NCBI GenBank assembly: GCA_947494435.1
Contig: CANLUY010000001.1
Coordinates: 1,230,001-1,294,000, forward strand
Source: an uncultured Litoreibacter sp.
Lineage (GTDB): Bacteria; Pseudomonadota; Alphaproteobacteria; Rhodobacterales; Rhodobacteraceae
Length of the DNA: 64,000 nucleotides
Direction of reading: 5' to 3'
Positions 47,028-54,892 of this stretch are shown one piece after another. Every line of letters begins with the position of its first letter. The first letter of the stretch is position 1. The notes under the pieces are model-generated. The model made no database searches. It was not told the DNA's origin and worked only from the letters and a program-made list of their open reading frames with translations. The translations under genes and the position numbers were made by a program.

Positions 47028-47357
47028 ATGCTTAAACAACAGGCCAAGTACATGTTGGGCCAAATCGTGCGCCACAAGAAACACCCTTTCAGGGGGGTTA
47101 TCTTTGACGTAGATGCTGAGTTTTCCAATTCAGACGAGTGGTATGCAAATATTCCTGAGGCGTCGCGCCCACGGAAGGACCAACCCTTTTACCACCTGTT
47201 GGCTGAGAACGACGAAAGCTACTACGTCGCTTACGTCTCAGAGCAGAACCTGACCCCTGACATGACCGGTGAGCCTGTAGATCACCCTGATCTGAGCGCG
47301 ATGTTTGGTCAATATGATGGCCACGGTAAGTACCCACTTCAGTTCGACTTTAATTAG
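47028..47357 (+). CDS. hspQ: Heat shock protein HspQ
   Basis: A 109-residue HspQ. KYMLGQIVRHKKHPFRGVIFDVDAEF near the start, RPRKDQPFYHLLAEND and YVAYVSEQNL (about residue 72) are the family marks. In enteric bacteria HspQ modulates Lon. The start ATG 47028 has AAAGG 11 bases before it. The preceding stretch contains an inverted repeat CCCTG-AGCG-CAGGG at about 46982-46995. It overlaps the convergent ggt stop by 4 bases. Confidence 0.9.
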   Translation: MLKQQAKYMLGQIVRHKKHPFRGVIFDVDAEFSNSDEWYANIPEASRPRKDQPFYHLLAENDESYYVAYVSEQNLTPDMTGEPVDHPDLSAMFGQYDGHGKYPLQFDFN

Positions 47358-48934
47358 TAGCCGAGCGCACAGCCGTCTTTACGTGGGTCTGAGGCTCCGT
47401 GCAGGATACCGTTTTCCTCATCAATGAAGATTGCCTGTGCGCCACCGATCGGCGTCTCGGGTATGCTGACTTTATGCCCCATATCGACCAGTTCTTGTCT
47501 GACCTGATCAGAATAGCCACGCTCGACTTTCATATCACCTGCATCTGAAAAACTGCGCGGGGCGTCGATGGCTTCTTGCGGATGCATGTTGAAATCGACG
47601 ATGTTACTCAAGAAACGCGCGTGGCCATTGGGTTGGTATGCGCCGCCCATTACACCGAATGGCATAACAACCTTACCGTTCTTCTTCAGCATGCCGGGGA
47701 TAATCGTGTGCATCGGTCGTTTCCCGCCCTTGGCTTCATTTGCATGACTTTCCTCAAGCGTGAAACCCGCGCCACGGTTCTGGAAGAGGATGCCGAACTT
47801 TTCAGACGCAATACCCGACCCAAAACTATGGAAAATTGAGTATATCAAGGAAACGGCCATACGATCCTTATCGACCACAGTCAGATAAACTGTTTCCTTG
47901 TGAACTTGCTCAGAGACAGTGCCCGGGTTCTCCATCGCGCGGTTCATGTCGATTAGGTCTACAAGGCGTTTGGCAGTGTCTTGCGACAACATGTGCTCCA
48001 AACGCGCCGTATGATCCGGATCGGCCAAGAACCTATTTCGGGCATCATATGCTAGCTTCGCGATCTCTGCTTCGACATGGGCGCGTTGGCTTCCAAATGG
48101 GTCCATTGCAGCGATGTCACGCTGCGCCAGCATGTTGTTCATCAAGATTGCGGTGGCACCTTGACCGTTTGGCGGATGCTCAACCAATTCAATGCCTTTG
48201 TAGCTGCCAGAAATAGGCTGAGTATATTCACATGCCGTTTTTGCAAAATCATCGAGGCTATGTGCGCCTCCCACAGCCTGTAACGAGGCGACCATATCTT
48301 CGGCGATCTCACCTTCGTAAAACGCGTCGCGTCCATCCATTGCGATGCGCCGCAAGACTTCTGCTTGATGAGGTGCACGAAAAATCTGTCCGGGAGCGGG
48401 CGCTTTGCCATCCAAAAGATAATGCTTTGCCCCAGCTCCCTTTGGTGTGGTCTCAGCTTCTTTCCAATCGAAACTGGTTCTTGGTCCCACAGGAACGCCA
48501 GCCTCAGCGTAGTAGATCGCAGGCGCCAGAGCGGCCTTAAGTCCCAGCTTACCGTGGTCTTTTGCCAACCGGCAAAAAGCGTCAATGGCACCGGGGATAG
48601 TGACTGCTTGGGCATCATAGACTGGCATTGTAGCGTGGCCTGCGGCGCGAAGGTCTGCTGCATCCAAACCCGCTGGGGCGCGCCCTGAGCCGTTAAGGGC
48701 AATCACGTCTTCACTGTCTGCGGGCTTCAGCAGCACAAAGCAATCACCGCCGATACCGGTCATCTGAGGCTCGCAAAGCCCTAAGAGGACAGCGGCGGCG
48801 ATCGCAGCGTCAACAGCGTTTCCACCAGCTTCTAGCATCTGAACCGCAACCTTCGCAGCCAAAGGGTGCGATGTTGCGCACATGCCGTTTTGGCTGAAAA
48901 CGGTAGACCGTCCGGGGTGGTGGAAATCGCGCAT
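47354..48934 (-). CDS. Gamma-glutamyltransferase family protein
   Basis: A 526-residue protein of the GGT superfamily. GGNAVDAAIAAAVLLGLCEPQMTGIGGDCF (short form near residue 37) is the N-terminal family block. The autoproteolytic/catalytic Thr is probably in KETVYLTVVDKDRMAVSLIYS (near residue 355), where the usual TTH is altered to TVY, so activity may differ from classical glutathione hydrolases. GSGIASEKFGILFQNRG and MHTIIPGML match the small subunit. No signal peptide is evident from ATG 48934 (AAGG 9 bases upstream), so it may be cytoplasmic. Substrate unknown. Confidence 0.83.
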   Translation of the reverse strand: MRDFHHPGRSTVFSQNGMCATSHPLAAKVAVQMLEAGGNAVDAAIAAAVLLGLCEPQMTGIGGDCFVLLKPADSEDVIALNGSGRAPAGLDAADLRAAGHATMPVYDAQAVTIPGAIDAFCRLAKDHGKLGLKAALAPAIYYAEAGVPVGPRTSFDWKEAETTPKGAGAKHYLLDGKAPAPGQIFRAPHQAEVLRRIAMDGRDAFYEGEIAEDMVASLQAVGGAHSLDDFAKTACEYTQPISGSYKGIELVEHPPNGQGATAILMNNMLAQRDIAAMDPFGSQRAHVEAEIAKLAYDARNRFLADPDHTARLEHMLSQDTAKRLVDLIDMNRAMENPGTVSEQVHKETVYLTVVDKDRMAVSLIYSIFHSFGSGIASEKFGILFQNRGAGFTLEESHANEAKGGKRPMHTIIPGMLKKNGKVVMPFGVMGGAYQPNGHARFLSNIVDFNMHPQEAIDAPRSFSDAGDMKVERGYSDQVRQELVDMGHKVSIPETPIGGAQAIFIDEENGILHGASDPRKDGCALGY

Positions 48935-49259
48935 AGTGTGGCCTTCAACATCGACGTTAAGGGCGAAACAATAGAAGGCGTAGGCCAAAAGTCTAGCGAT
49001 GCTAATTTGGGGGAGGTTCCTCGACGCCACGCATCTGGGTGGGGGCTGATAAACGCGGCGCCGAGGGAAGCTATGCAGCTACAAGGACTGGTATGACGTT
49101 CGATTCAGACTGCGATTTGTGCAAATGGAGGCGAAATAGCGGCAAATAGCGGATGGTGAGAAACAATTATTTTCATTGGGTAAATATTGGAAACAAAACT
49201 GATCTTGATCGCCCATGAACAGCATTGAAAGGCATTCAAAATACCCCGCAGACGGTGTT
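48935..49259. other. 325-base intergenic region between ggt and the RsbW-like gene
   Basis: Both flanking genes are on the minus strand, so this stretch contains the ggt promoter and leader and the 3' region of the RsbW-like gene. I see two copies of AAATAGCGG at 49134-49142 and 49144-49152 in direct tandem (10-base period). I see no clear terminator hairpin, no RNA gene and no credible ORF. Confidence 0.6.
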
Positions 49260-49745
49260 TTACTCGCCAAGGTCTAGTATTTTGACCCTCAGGATATTGG
49301 ATCTGCCACGCCGCTTATATTCCGGGTTCGGCGCTAATGTATGAATTAAAAACCAACCAAACCCACCTTCAGGCAGATCGGCACAGTCAACATCTGCGTC
49401 TGGAAGAACCTTCATTGGCAATTCAAGGCCGGGCATCGCATTTCCAAAATCAACGGTTTCCACGACAACTGCATCTTTGTGTAGTTCAAGCTTAAGCTTG
49501 ATTTGCCCGCCAGCGATGCCGCGATACCCATGCTCTTCAATATTATTGAGCGCTTCCGCGAGAACGATTTGCGTATTGTGAGATAGCTGTTCGGCGCGTG
49601 GATGATTTGCGTCGATCGTTCGCGTCACATTTGCCAGCAGCTTTCGGATACCGTCACCGCCTGTTTTGCACCGGAAGCTATAGCTTTGATGCAATGTCTC
49701 TGGCTGATCTCGCTTTTCTGGAGTTATGGAGCCTTCATGCTGCAT
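49260..49745 (-). CDS. RsbW-like anti-sigma factor (serine-kinase ATPase domain)
   Basis: A 161-residue GHKL-type ATP-binding protein. The N box (EALNNIEEHGY, about residue 65), the G1 Asp region (TVDFGNAMP) and a G2-like EGGFGWFLI are present. Such proteins bind sigma factors and are freed by STAS-domain antagonists. The start ATG 49745 lies inside the end of the STAS gene (11-base overlap), and AGGAA is 9 bases upstream, so the pair is translationally coupled. No sigma factor gene is adjacent. The partner and the target sigma factor are unknown. Confidence 0.82.
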   Translation of the reverse strand: MQHEGSITPEKRDQPETLHQSYSFRCKTGGDGIRKLLANVTRTIDANHPRAEQLSHNTQIVLAEALNNIEEHGYRGIAGGQIKLKLELHKDAVVVETVDFGNAMPGLELPMKVLPDADVDCADLPEGGFGWFLIHTLAPNPEYKRRGRSNILRVKILDLGE

Positions 49746-50079
49746 CAGCGCCAGTTCCTGAAAGGGCACTGTTCAGGTCAGAATGAATTATGAAAACCTG
49801 ATCCATTCGGGTCAGTTTGAAGACTTTCTCAACAACCGGGGTTAAACCGGAAAGTTCTAGCTTCCGCCCCTTGAGCAGTTTCAGGGCCGAAACCATGGCG
49901 CCAAGCCCGCTACTGTCCATGAAATTTACACCAGCCAGATCAATGATAACGCGTCCGTCGACCTGAGCCGTCGCATCGCGAAACTGATCTTTCAGGTAAA
50001 TTGCGCTGGCCGCATCAATCCGCTCTGAATCCGGGGTCAGCACTAAAACGCCGTTTGTTGTGTCTTTACTCAAGTTCAT
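49735..50079 (-). CDS. STAS-domain anti-sigma factor antagonist
   Basis: A 114-residue STAS protein. VIIDLAGVNFMDSSGLGAMVSAL (about residues 44-66) holds the Ser that an RsbW-like kinase would phosphorylate. The protein is RsbV-like and would release a sigma factor by binding the anti-sigma partner encoded next. Both genes overlap by 11 bases. It is divergent from the thiolase gene. Confidence 0.87.
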   Translation of the reverse strand: MNLSKDTTNGVLVLTPDSERIDAASAIYLKDQFRDATAQVDGRVIIDLAGVNFMDSSGLGAMVSALKLLKGRKLELSGLTPVVEKVFKLTRMDQVFIIHSDLNSALSGTGADAA

Positions 50080-50171
50080 GTCTTGTGCTCCGCATCAATG
50101 ATGAGGATTGTCTTAGCGGGCAAAGATTACCATTCAGTGTTCGATTTTTCCTCAATTTTAGGAGTTTTGGA

Positions 50172-51344
50172 ATGAAGTCAGTCGTTATTTCGGGCGCAAG
50201 CCGGACCCCCATGGGCGGCTTCCAAGGCGATTTTTCTGGTATGGATGCGCCGTCGCTTGGTGGCGTTGCGATAAAAGCGGCTTTGGACGGTGCTGGCGCT
50301 GAAAGTGTTGATGAAGTTTTGATGGGATGTGTGCTGCCTGCGGGCTTAGGGCAGGCTCCGGCACGGCAAGCGGGCTTTGCCGCGGGGTTGGGGCAAGAGG
50401 TGCCAGCAACAACGCTCAATAAAATGTGCGGCTCTGGAATGAAGGCTGCAATGATGGCCTTTGATCAGATTGCTTTAGGTCACGCGCAAACGATGATCGC
50501 TGGCGGTATGGAAAGCATGACCAATGCTCCGTATCTTTTACCAAAAATGCGGAATGGTGCGCGGATCGGCCACCAAAATGTCCAAGACTCTATGTTTCTG
50601 GATGGTTTGGAAGACGCCTATGACAAAGGCCGCCTGATGGGGACATTTGCGGAAGACTGCGCAGAAACCTTTCAATTTACACGAGACGCACAAGATGCGT
50701 TTGCGATTGCCTCGCTCAACCGCGCACTTGAGGCACAGAACTCAGGTCAGTTTGCAGATGAGATCGCTGCTGTTTCACTGTCGACCCGTACAGGTGAGCT
50801 TACCATCGGGAGCGATGAACAACCCACAAAGGCACGGCCGGAAAAGATACCCCATCTGAAACCAGCATTCCGCAAAGATGGTTCTGTGACCGCTGCCAAT
50901 TCATCCTCTATTTCAGACGGTGCCGCTGCTCTTTTGATGGCGTCTGAAGAGGCTGCACAGGAACAGGGTTTGGCAATTCGTGCGCGCGTTGTAGGGCACG
51001 CCAGCCATGCGCAAGCGCCAGCTTTGTTTACGACAGCACCGGTGCCTGCAGCGCAAAAGCTGCTAGAGCGCATCGGATGGCAAAAAGAGGATGTTGATCT
51101 TTGGGAAGTCAATGAAGCCTTTGCGGTCGTTCCTATGGCTTTCATGCACGAGATGGGTCTGGACCACGATATCGTCAACGTAAACGGTGGGGCCTGTGCA
51201 TTAGGTCACCCGATTGGCGCATCTGGTGCGCGCATCATCGTCACTTTGCTGAACGCTTTGGAAAAGCGCGACTTAAAGCGAGGCGTCGCGGCTATTTGTA
51301 TTGGCGGCGGTGAAGGCACAGCCATAGCCATTGAGCGACCTTGA
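50172..51344 (+). CDS. Acetyl-CoA acetyltransferase (thiolase)
   Basis: A 390-residue thiolase. The catalytic Cys is in LNKMCGSGMKA (about residue 87), the catalytic His is in NVNGGACALGHPIGASGAR (about residue 345), and the second Cys is in CIGGGEGTA (about residue 375). It condenses two acetyl-CoA to acetoacetyl-CoA or cleaves it, and could serve polyhydroxybutyrate synthesis or ketone degradation. No phaB or phaC is adjacent. The ATG 50172 has AGGAG 8 bases upstream. The end overlaps the fRMsr gene start by 4 bases. Confidence 0.92.
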   Translation: MKSVVISGASRTPMGGFQGDFSGMDAPSLGGVAIKAALDGAGAESVDEVLMGCVLPAGLGQAPARQAGFAAGLGQEVPATTLNKMCGSGMKAAMMAFDQIALGHAQTMIAGGMESMTNAPYLLPKMRNGARIGHQNVQDSMFLDGLEDAYDKGRLMGTFAEDCAETFQFTRDAQDAFAIASLNRALEAQNSGQFADEIAAVSLSTRTGELTIGSDEQPTKARPEKIPHLKPAFRKDGSVTAANSSSISDGAAALLMASEEAAQEQGLAIRARVVGHASHAQAPALFTTAPVPAAQKLLERIGWQKEDVDLWEVNEAFAVVPMAFMHEMGLDHDIVNVNGGACALGHPIGASGARIIVTLLNALEKRDLKRGVAAICIGGGEGTAIAIERP

Positions 51345-51796
51345 CCGTTCAATATGACACGCTTGCGGCGTCCATTCTTAGCTTGACCGAAGGCGAAACG
51401 GATGCCGTCGCTCTGATGGCGACCTTTGCGTGTGAAGTGCATCACAGTGACCCGCGATTTGACTGGACCGGCTTTTACCGCGTCGTAGGACCGGAATTGC
51501 TTAAGATCGGTCCCTATCAGGGTGGTCATGGCTGCCTTGTGATACCCTTTTCACGGGGCGTTTGCGGGGCTGCTGCGAGAGAAGAAAAAACTCAACTGAT
51601 CGAAGACGTGAACGCATTCGACGGGCACATTGCTTGCGCATCCTCAACGCAATCCGAATTGGTGCTGCCCGTGTGGAACGGCTCTGGGACTTTGATTGCG
51701 GTCTTTGATATCGATAGCGATCAGCCAAGTGCTTTTACGCGGCATGATGCTACCGAAATGGCCAAACTCCTCAAATCAGTGTTTGGACGGCTCTAG
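51341..51796 (+). CDS. Free methionine-R-sulfoxide reductase (GAF domain)
   Basis: A 151-residue GAF protein of the fRMsr type, which reduces free methionine-(R)-sulfoxide. The three family Cys are present: two in the GCLVIPFSRGVCGAAA stretch (about residues 66-78) and one in GHIACAS (about residue 103). FDWTGFYRV and QSELVLPV are conserved. The TTG start at 51341 overlaps the thiolase stop. Its 3' end overlaps the convergent transporter gene by 21 bases. Confidence 0.88.
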   Translation: MTVQYDTLAASILSLTEGETDAVALMATFACEVHHSDPRFDWTGFYRVVGPELLKIGPYQGGHGCLVIPFSRGVCGAAAREEKTQLIEDVNAFDGHIACASSTQSELVLPVWNGSGTLIAVFDIDSDQPSAFTRHDATEMAKLLKSVFGRL

Positions 51797-52654
51797 GCTG
51801 CGGGCAAACCTCAACGCGTAAAGGTTAGACAAGATCAAAGCGCCGATTACGATCGCGCCCCCGATCAACGCCATCGGGCCCGGGTCTTCGCCAATGACCA
51901 CCCAAACAAGTAGGGGTGCCAGCACGGACTCGAGCAGGATTAACAAAGACACCTCGCTCGAACTGATGTAGCGCGGCCCGAGCGTCAGCAGACAGCTTGC
52001 GGCTCCTATTAGGACGCCATGGGCCAAGAAGAGCGGCCATTGTACTTCAAACGCCGGAAGCGGGGAGGCCAGAGTACCAAGCACAAGTGCGGCGCCCAAA
52101 TAAGCAAACGGGATCGCGGGTATCATTGAAACATCTTTGACATGCCGCACAGCCGTCAACGCCGCCGCATAGGCTGCTGAAACGTAAAGCGCGCAAAGAT
52201 CACCCTTCCAAGAGGCAACCCCATGCGAGCTTGTCCCAAATGCGATGATACCAAGCCCGATCATGACCACGGCCATAGTCACGACCATGCGCCTCCGAAT
52301 AGGTTCGCCTAGGAAAATTCGGCTGAAGATGGCTGCAAAAATCGGCATCGCGGCAAGGATGAAGACGACATTTGCTACGCTCGTCAGGGTGATGGCTAAG
52401 ACGAAACCAATGTTGGTTGTTCCAAGCAAAAAGATGTAAAGCACGCCTGCTATGCCGGTTCGAAAAATGGCCGTGAAACCTCGAGGTCCTTGAAAAACCA
52501 AAACGACCGCAAAGATCATTCCGCCAGAAATCAGCCCTCGCCAGAAAGAGATCACCAAAGGCTCTGCGGTGATCAGCCGTACAAACAAAGCGTCTGGTAC
52601 AACCAGTAAAACGCCAAGCGTTGTGATCAGCAGGCCTTTGAGATGTGATGTCAT
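51776..52654 (-). CDS. EamA/DMT-family transporter
   Basis: A 292-residue protein with about ten hydrophobic helices in two EamA repeats (about residues 5-140 and 150-285). SFWRGLISGGM, LTLTSVANVVFILAAMPIF (short form) and the second-repeat GPRYISSSEVSLLILLESVLAPLLVW fit the family. Members export metabolites such as amino acids. The substrate is not evident. It is divergent from the LuxR gene, with a 189-base gap that holds repeat elements. Confidence 0.82.
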   Translation of the reverse strand: MTSHLKGLLITTLGVLLVVPDALFVRLITAEPLVISFWRGLISGGMIFAVVLVFQGPRGFTAIFRTGIAGVLYIFLLGTTNIGFVLAITLTSVANVVFILAAMPIFAAIFSRIFLGEPIRRRMVVTMAVVMIGLGIIAFGTSSHGVASWKGDLCALYVSAAYAAALTAVRHVKDVSMIPAIPFAYLGAALVLGTLASPLPAFEVQWPLFLAHGVLIGAASCLLTLGPRYISSSEVSLLILLESVLAPLLVWVVIGEDPGPMALIGGAIVIGALILSNLYALRFARSLEPSKH

Positions 52655-52763
52655 TGCAAAGGCGTGAAGGGTTTCGTTGCGGTTGTAAAGCGATGGCGTA
52701 AGTCTCGGGCTAAGTCGCTGTGAGCAGTGCAGACGAGTCAGTCTGGAATCTCTGCATCTTCGC

Positions 52764-52791
52764 GCTAAGTCACCGACAACAGTAACTTAGC
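52764..52791 (+). promoter_or_regulatory. Candidate operator: 7-bp inverted repeat upstream of the LuxR-family gene
   Basis: GCTAAGT (52764-52770) and ACTTAGC (52785-52791) are perfect inverted copies, centre to centre 21 bases (two helical turns). A third direct copy GCTAAGTC is at 52709-52716. The site lies 53-80 bases upstream of the LuxR gene and between it and the divergent transporter gene. It could bind the LuxR protein or another dimeric regulator. Confidence 0.4.
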
Positions 52792-52843
52792 CTGACGTCA
52801 TTCGTGAGTCAGGGAGCGCCATTATAAAAGAACGACCTTATCT

Positions 52844-53596
52844 ATGTTGATGGATAAAGCAGCCGCAATTGAACGGTTGGATGATGTAGAGCTCATTTGG
52901 AAGAAGCTATCAGACGCTTTGGAACCTTTGGGTATAGAGTTCTTAAACTACCTGACGGTTGAGCAGGATTTCGGCGCACCAATGCTCTTCAGCAATATAA
53001 GCCAGATTTATCAAGACCAGCAGCCCCAAAAAGATCCGTTCCTCTCGCATTGTTGCGACAGCTATGAGATCACGCTGACCGGTGCGGAGTATTTGCGCGA
53101 CTACCCTTATTTGCCGCCTGACGCACAAGCTTTCATCAAAGCCGCAGAGCTAACAGGGTTTCGTACTGGCATTGGGATACCAATGCGGCTGCGCGGTTCC
53201 GAGCGGTTTGGTGGATTTAACCTAGGCACGCGAATGGATCGGCAATCGTTTAAATCCAAGGTACTCCCGCGCAAGGAAGAACTGCGCCTGTTTTGCCTCA
53301 TCATCCATCGTCGCATCGAAGAGCTGTCAGCGACACCTCCGGTGGAGGAAGCAAACGATGATGTCTTTCGAAAGCGGCTTGTTGCGCCAGAGCATCCTGC
53401 ATTGGCTGACCTGACACCACGTGAACAAGAAGTTGCCTACCTGATTGCATCCGGGCTAAGCCGCAAAGAATGTGCGCGGCTTTGTGAGATATCCCCGAAC
53501 ACGGTTTCTGACTACGTGAAGGCCGTCTATGCCAAGCTGGGCGTAAATGATCGGGTCATGCTCGCGCGATTGCTTCAGGACGTAAAAGCAAACTGA
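52844..53596 (+). CDS. LuxR-family regulator with autoinducer-binding-like domain
   Basis: A 250-residue regulator. Residues about 15-165 resemble the autoinducer-binding domain, with the conserved Asp-Pro in QKDPF (about residue 64) and GIGIPMRLRG...GGFNLG. The tryptophans that contact the acyl-homoserine lactone ring are not seen in the expected region, so the ligand may be different. The LuxR helix-turn-helix at about 188-245 is clear (LTPREQEVAYLIASGLSRKE, ISPNTVSDYVKAVYAKLGV). No luxI synthase is in the window, so it is a solo. No strong ribosome site precedes either ATG 52844 or 52850. Confidence 0.85.
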   Translation: MLMDKAAAIERLDDVELIWKKLSDALEPLGIEFLNYLTVEQDFGAPMLFSNISQIYQDQQPQKDPFLSHCCDSYEITLTGAEYLRDYPYLPPDAQAFIKAAELTGFRTGIGIPMRLRGSERFGGFNLGTRMDRQSFKSKVLPRKEELRLFCLIIHRRIEELSATPPVEEANDDVFRKRLVAPEHPALADLTPREQEVAYLIASGLSRKECARLCEISPNTVSDYVKAVYAKLGVNDRVMLARLLQDVKAN

Positions 53597-53627
53597 CATA
53601 CGGCCCCTTACGAGGGAGGATGGATAA

Positions 53628-53705
53628 ATGGGACTGTCACTCAGGCAAAAACTTCTTCGGTCCGTGCTAATTCGCCGATCAGCTTTCAAGCAAAGTCATT
53701 CTTAA
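53628..53705 (+). CDS. Candidate 25-residue cationic small peptide
   Basis: An ORF of 25 residues with a high net positive charge (five Arg/Lys in the middle) and a hydrophobic character. GGAGG lies 8 bases before ATG 53628, the best ribosome site in this gap. It lies between the LuxR gene and the SdpA-like/HTTM gene pair. An overlapping alternative in another frame begins at ATG 53620 and encodes 16 residues with two Cys (ending Gly-Pro-Cys, stop 53668-53670), but its ribosome site is very close. Either could be a peptide precursor; both could be noise. Confidence 0.3.
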   Translation: MGLSLRQKLLRSVLIRRSAFKQSHS

Positions 53706-53718
53706 CGCTGTGGTAACA

Positions 53719-53739
53719 AGCCAACATCTAGCGTTGGCT
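53719..53739 (+). promoter_or_regulatory. Hairpin immediately before the SdpA-like start codon
   Basis: AGCCAAC and GTTGGCT form a perfect 7-bp stem with a 7-nt loop, ending two bases before ATG 53741. No Shine-Dalgarno sequence is visible there. Such a structure could hinder or gate translation of the following gene. Confidence 0.4.
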
Positions 53740-53740
53740 C

Positions 53741-54130
53741 ATGATCGCACTTTTCAAACTGATGCTGCCTGCTTTGGTCCCGTCATGGCGTTTCTTTAAA
53801 TCCGTCCAACCTTCTCCACGCGTGTTTTGGCAATCCGACAATGGTCCTTGGCAGGCTTTCCGACCAAGTCCTCCACGGGTGACTCTTCTGGAAATGGTTC
53901 TGCGGCTATTCTGGAATGCGGGTTGGAACGAGGGACTGTATGCGGTGTCATTGGCGGAGCGGTTGAATGAAGATCCGACACCGCACGCCGAGGATGAGTT
54001 GTTTCGATTGATCGCGTCGCAATGCGCAGTTGGAAGCATCGTTTCGGTTAGATTAATTTTTGTGACACGTGATCGAGAAGAAATCACGTTTCAATCCGCA
54101 CCTAGGCAGATCCAAGCCGGTGACACATGA
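53741..54130 (+). CDS. Small partner protein of the HTTM gene (SdpA-like, tentative)
   Basis: A 129-residue protein whose first 20 residues are mildly hydrophobic. VPSWRFFKSVQPSPRVFW (about residue 13) and WQAFRPSPPRVTLLEMVLRLFWNAGWNEGLYAVSLAERL in two parts are distinctive. The P-SWRFF...PSPR start is reminiscent of the SdpA family, the small partner of the HTTM protein SdpB in Bacillus toxin maturation, but the resemblance is weak. HEDE-type acidic tail. The stop overlaps the HTTM start by 4 bases (ATGA), so it is a real, coupled gene pair. Function is not established. Confidence 0.55.
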   Translation: MIALFKLMLPALVPSWRFFKSVQPSPRVFWQSDNGPWQAFRPSPPRVTLLEMVLRLFWNAGWNEGLYAVSLAERLNEDPTPHAEDELFRLIASQCAVGSIVSVRLIFVTRDREEITFQSAPRQIQAGDT

Positions 54131-54813
54131 GCTTTGAGGTTGCGCAACGCGCAACGGAAATTCTGCTCGCGATCGCTTTTGTCCAACAAAGCGTCGAACA
54201 TCTTGCAGGCTCGCGATTTGAGGCGCGCCTGTTTGCGGTCCGTCTTGTCTTGTCCGGTTTTCTATTGGCCGGAGCCATGACGGGCGCAGTTTTGGTCGGG
54301 CTAGTTCTAACAAATCTCATGGCACTGCAACGGTTCCAAGGGCCCTATAACGGCGGCAGTGATCGGATGGGTGGCTTAATCCTATATTGCTTAGCCTTGT
54401 CCTACGCGATGCCAAATCAAGTTTGGCAGGAAAGAGTGTTCGGTTATCTCGCGGTACAGGTGATCTTATCGTATGTCGTGTCGGGACTGGTGAAGCTGTG
54501 CAATCGGGACTGGCTAAAAGGGCAAGCGCTCTGTGATGTTTTCGCATTTTCGGCCTATCCGGTTAGCACAGAACTGCGCGCTTTGGCGGACCGAACCTCA
54601 CTTCTTTTTTCGGCGTCTTGGTGTGTTATTCTGTTCGAGGTACTTTTCCCTCTCTCGTTTTTGTCCTCGGCACTCCTTTTGCCCGCTCTATGTGTCGGCT
54701 CGCTCTTCCATTTAGCCAACGCGTTTTTGTTCGGATTGAACCGTTTCTTTTGGGTCTGGCTGGCGTCCTATCCTTCCTTGATATGGCTCCAAGATCGGGT
54801 TGTTGGAAGCTGA
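54127..54813 (+). CDS. HTTM-domain integral membrane protein
   Basis: A 228-residue protein with about five to six hydrophobic helices. The C-terminal motif FHLANAFLFGLNRFFWVWLASYPSLIW (short form from residue about 196) is the typical HTTM end: His, Asn, Gly-Leu-Asn, Phe, Tyr-Pro-Ser-Leu. HTTM is the membrane part of vitamin-K-dependent gamma-carboxylase and of SdpB. Bacterial stand-alone copies are of uncertain role. The gene follows the small partner gene with a 4-base overlap. Confidence 0.7.
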   Translation: MSFEVAQRATEILLAIAFVQQSVEHLAGSRFEARLFAVRLVLSGFLLAGAMTGAVLVGLVLTNLMALQRFQGPYNGGSDRMGGLILYCLALSYAMPNQVWQERVFGYLAVQVILSYVVSGLVKLCNRDWLKGQALCDVFAFSAYPVSTELRALADRTSLLFSASWCVILFEVLFPLSFLSSALLLPALCVGSLFHLANAFLFGLNRFFWVWLASYPSLIWLQDRVVGS

Positions 54814-54892
54814 CCGCGTGCGGGTGAATTCAGTGAAACTCGTGCACTGTTGCATGCAGAAAATCCTTGCACGACTCACAGCTTTCCTGTTT

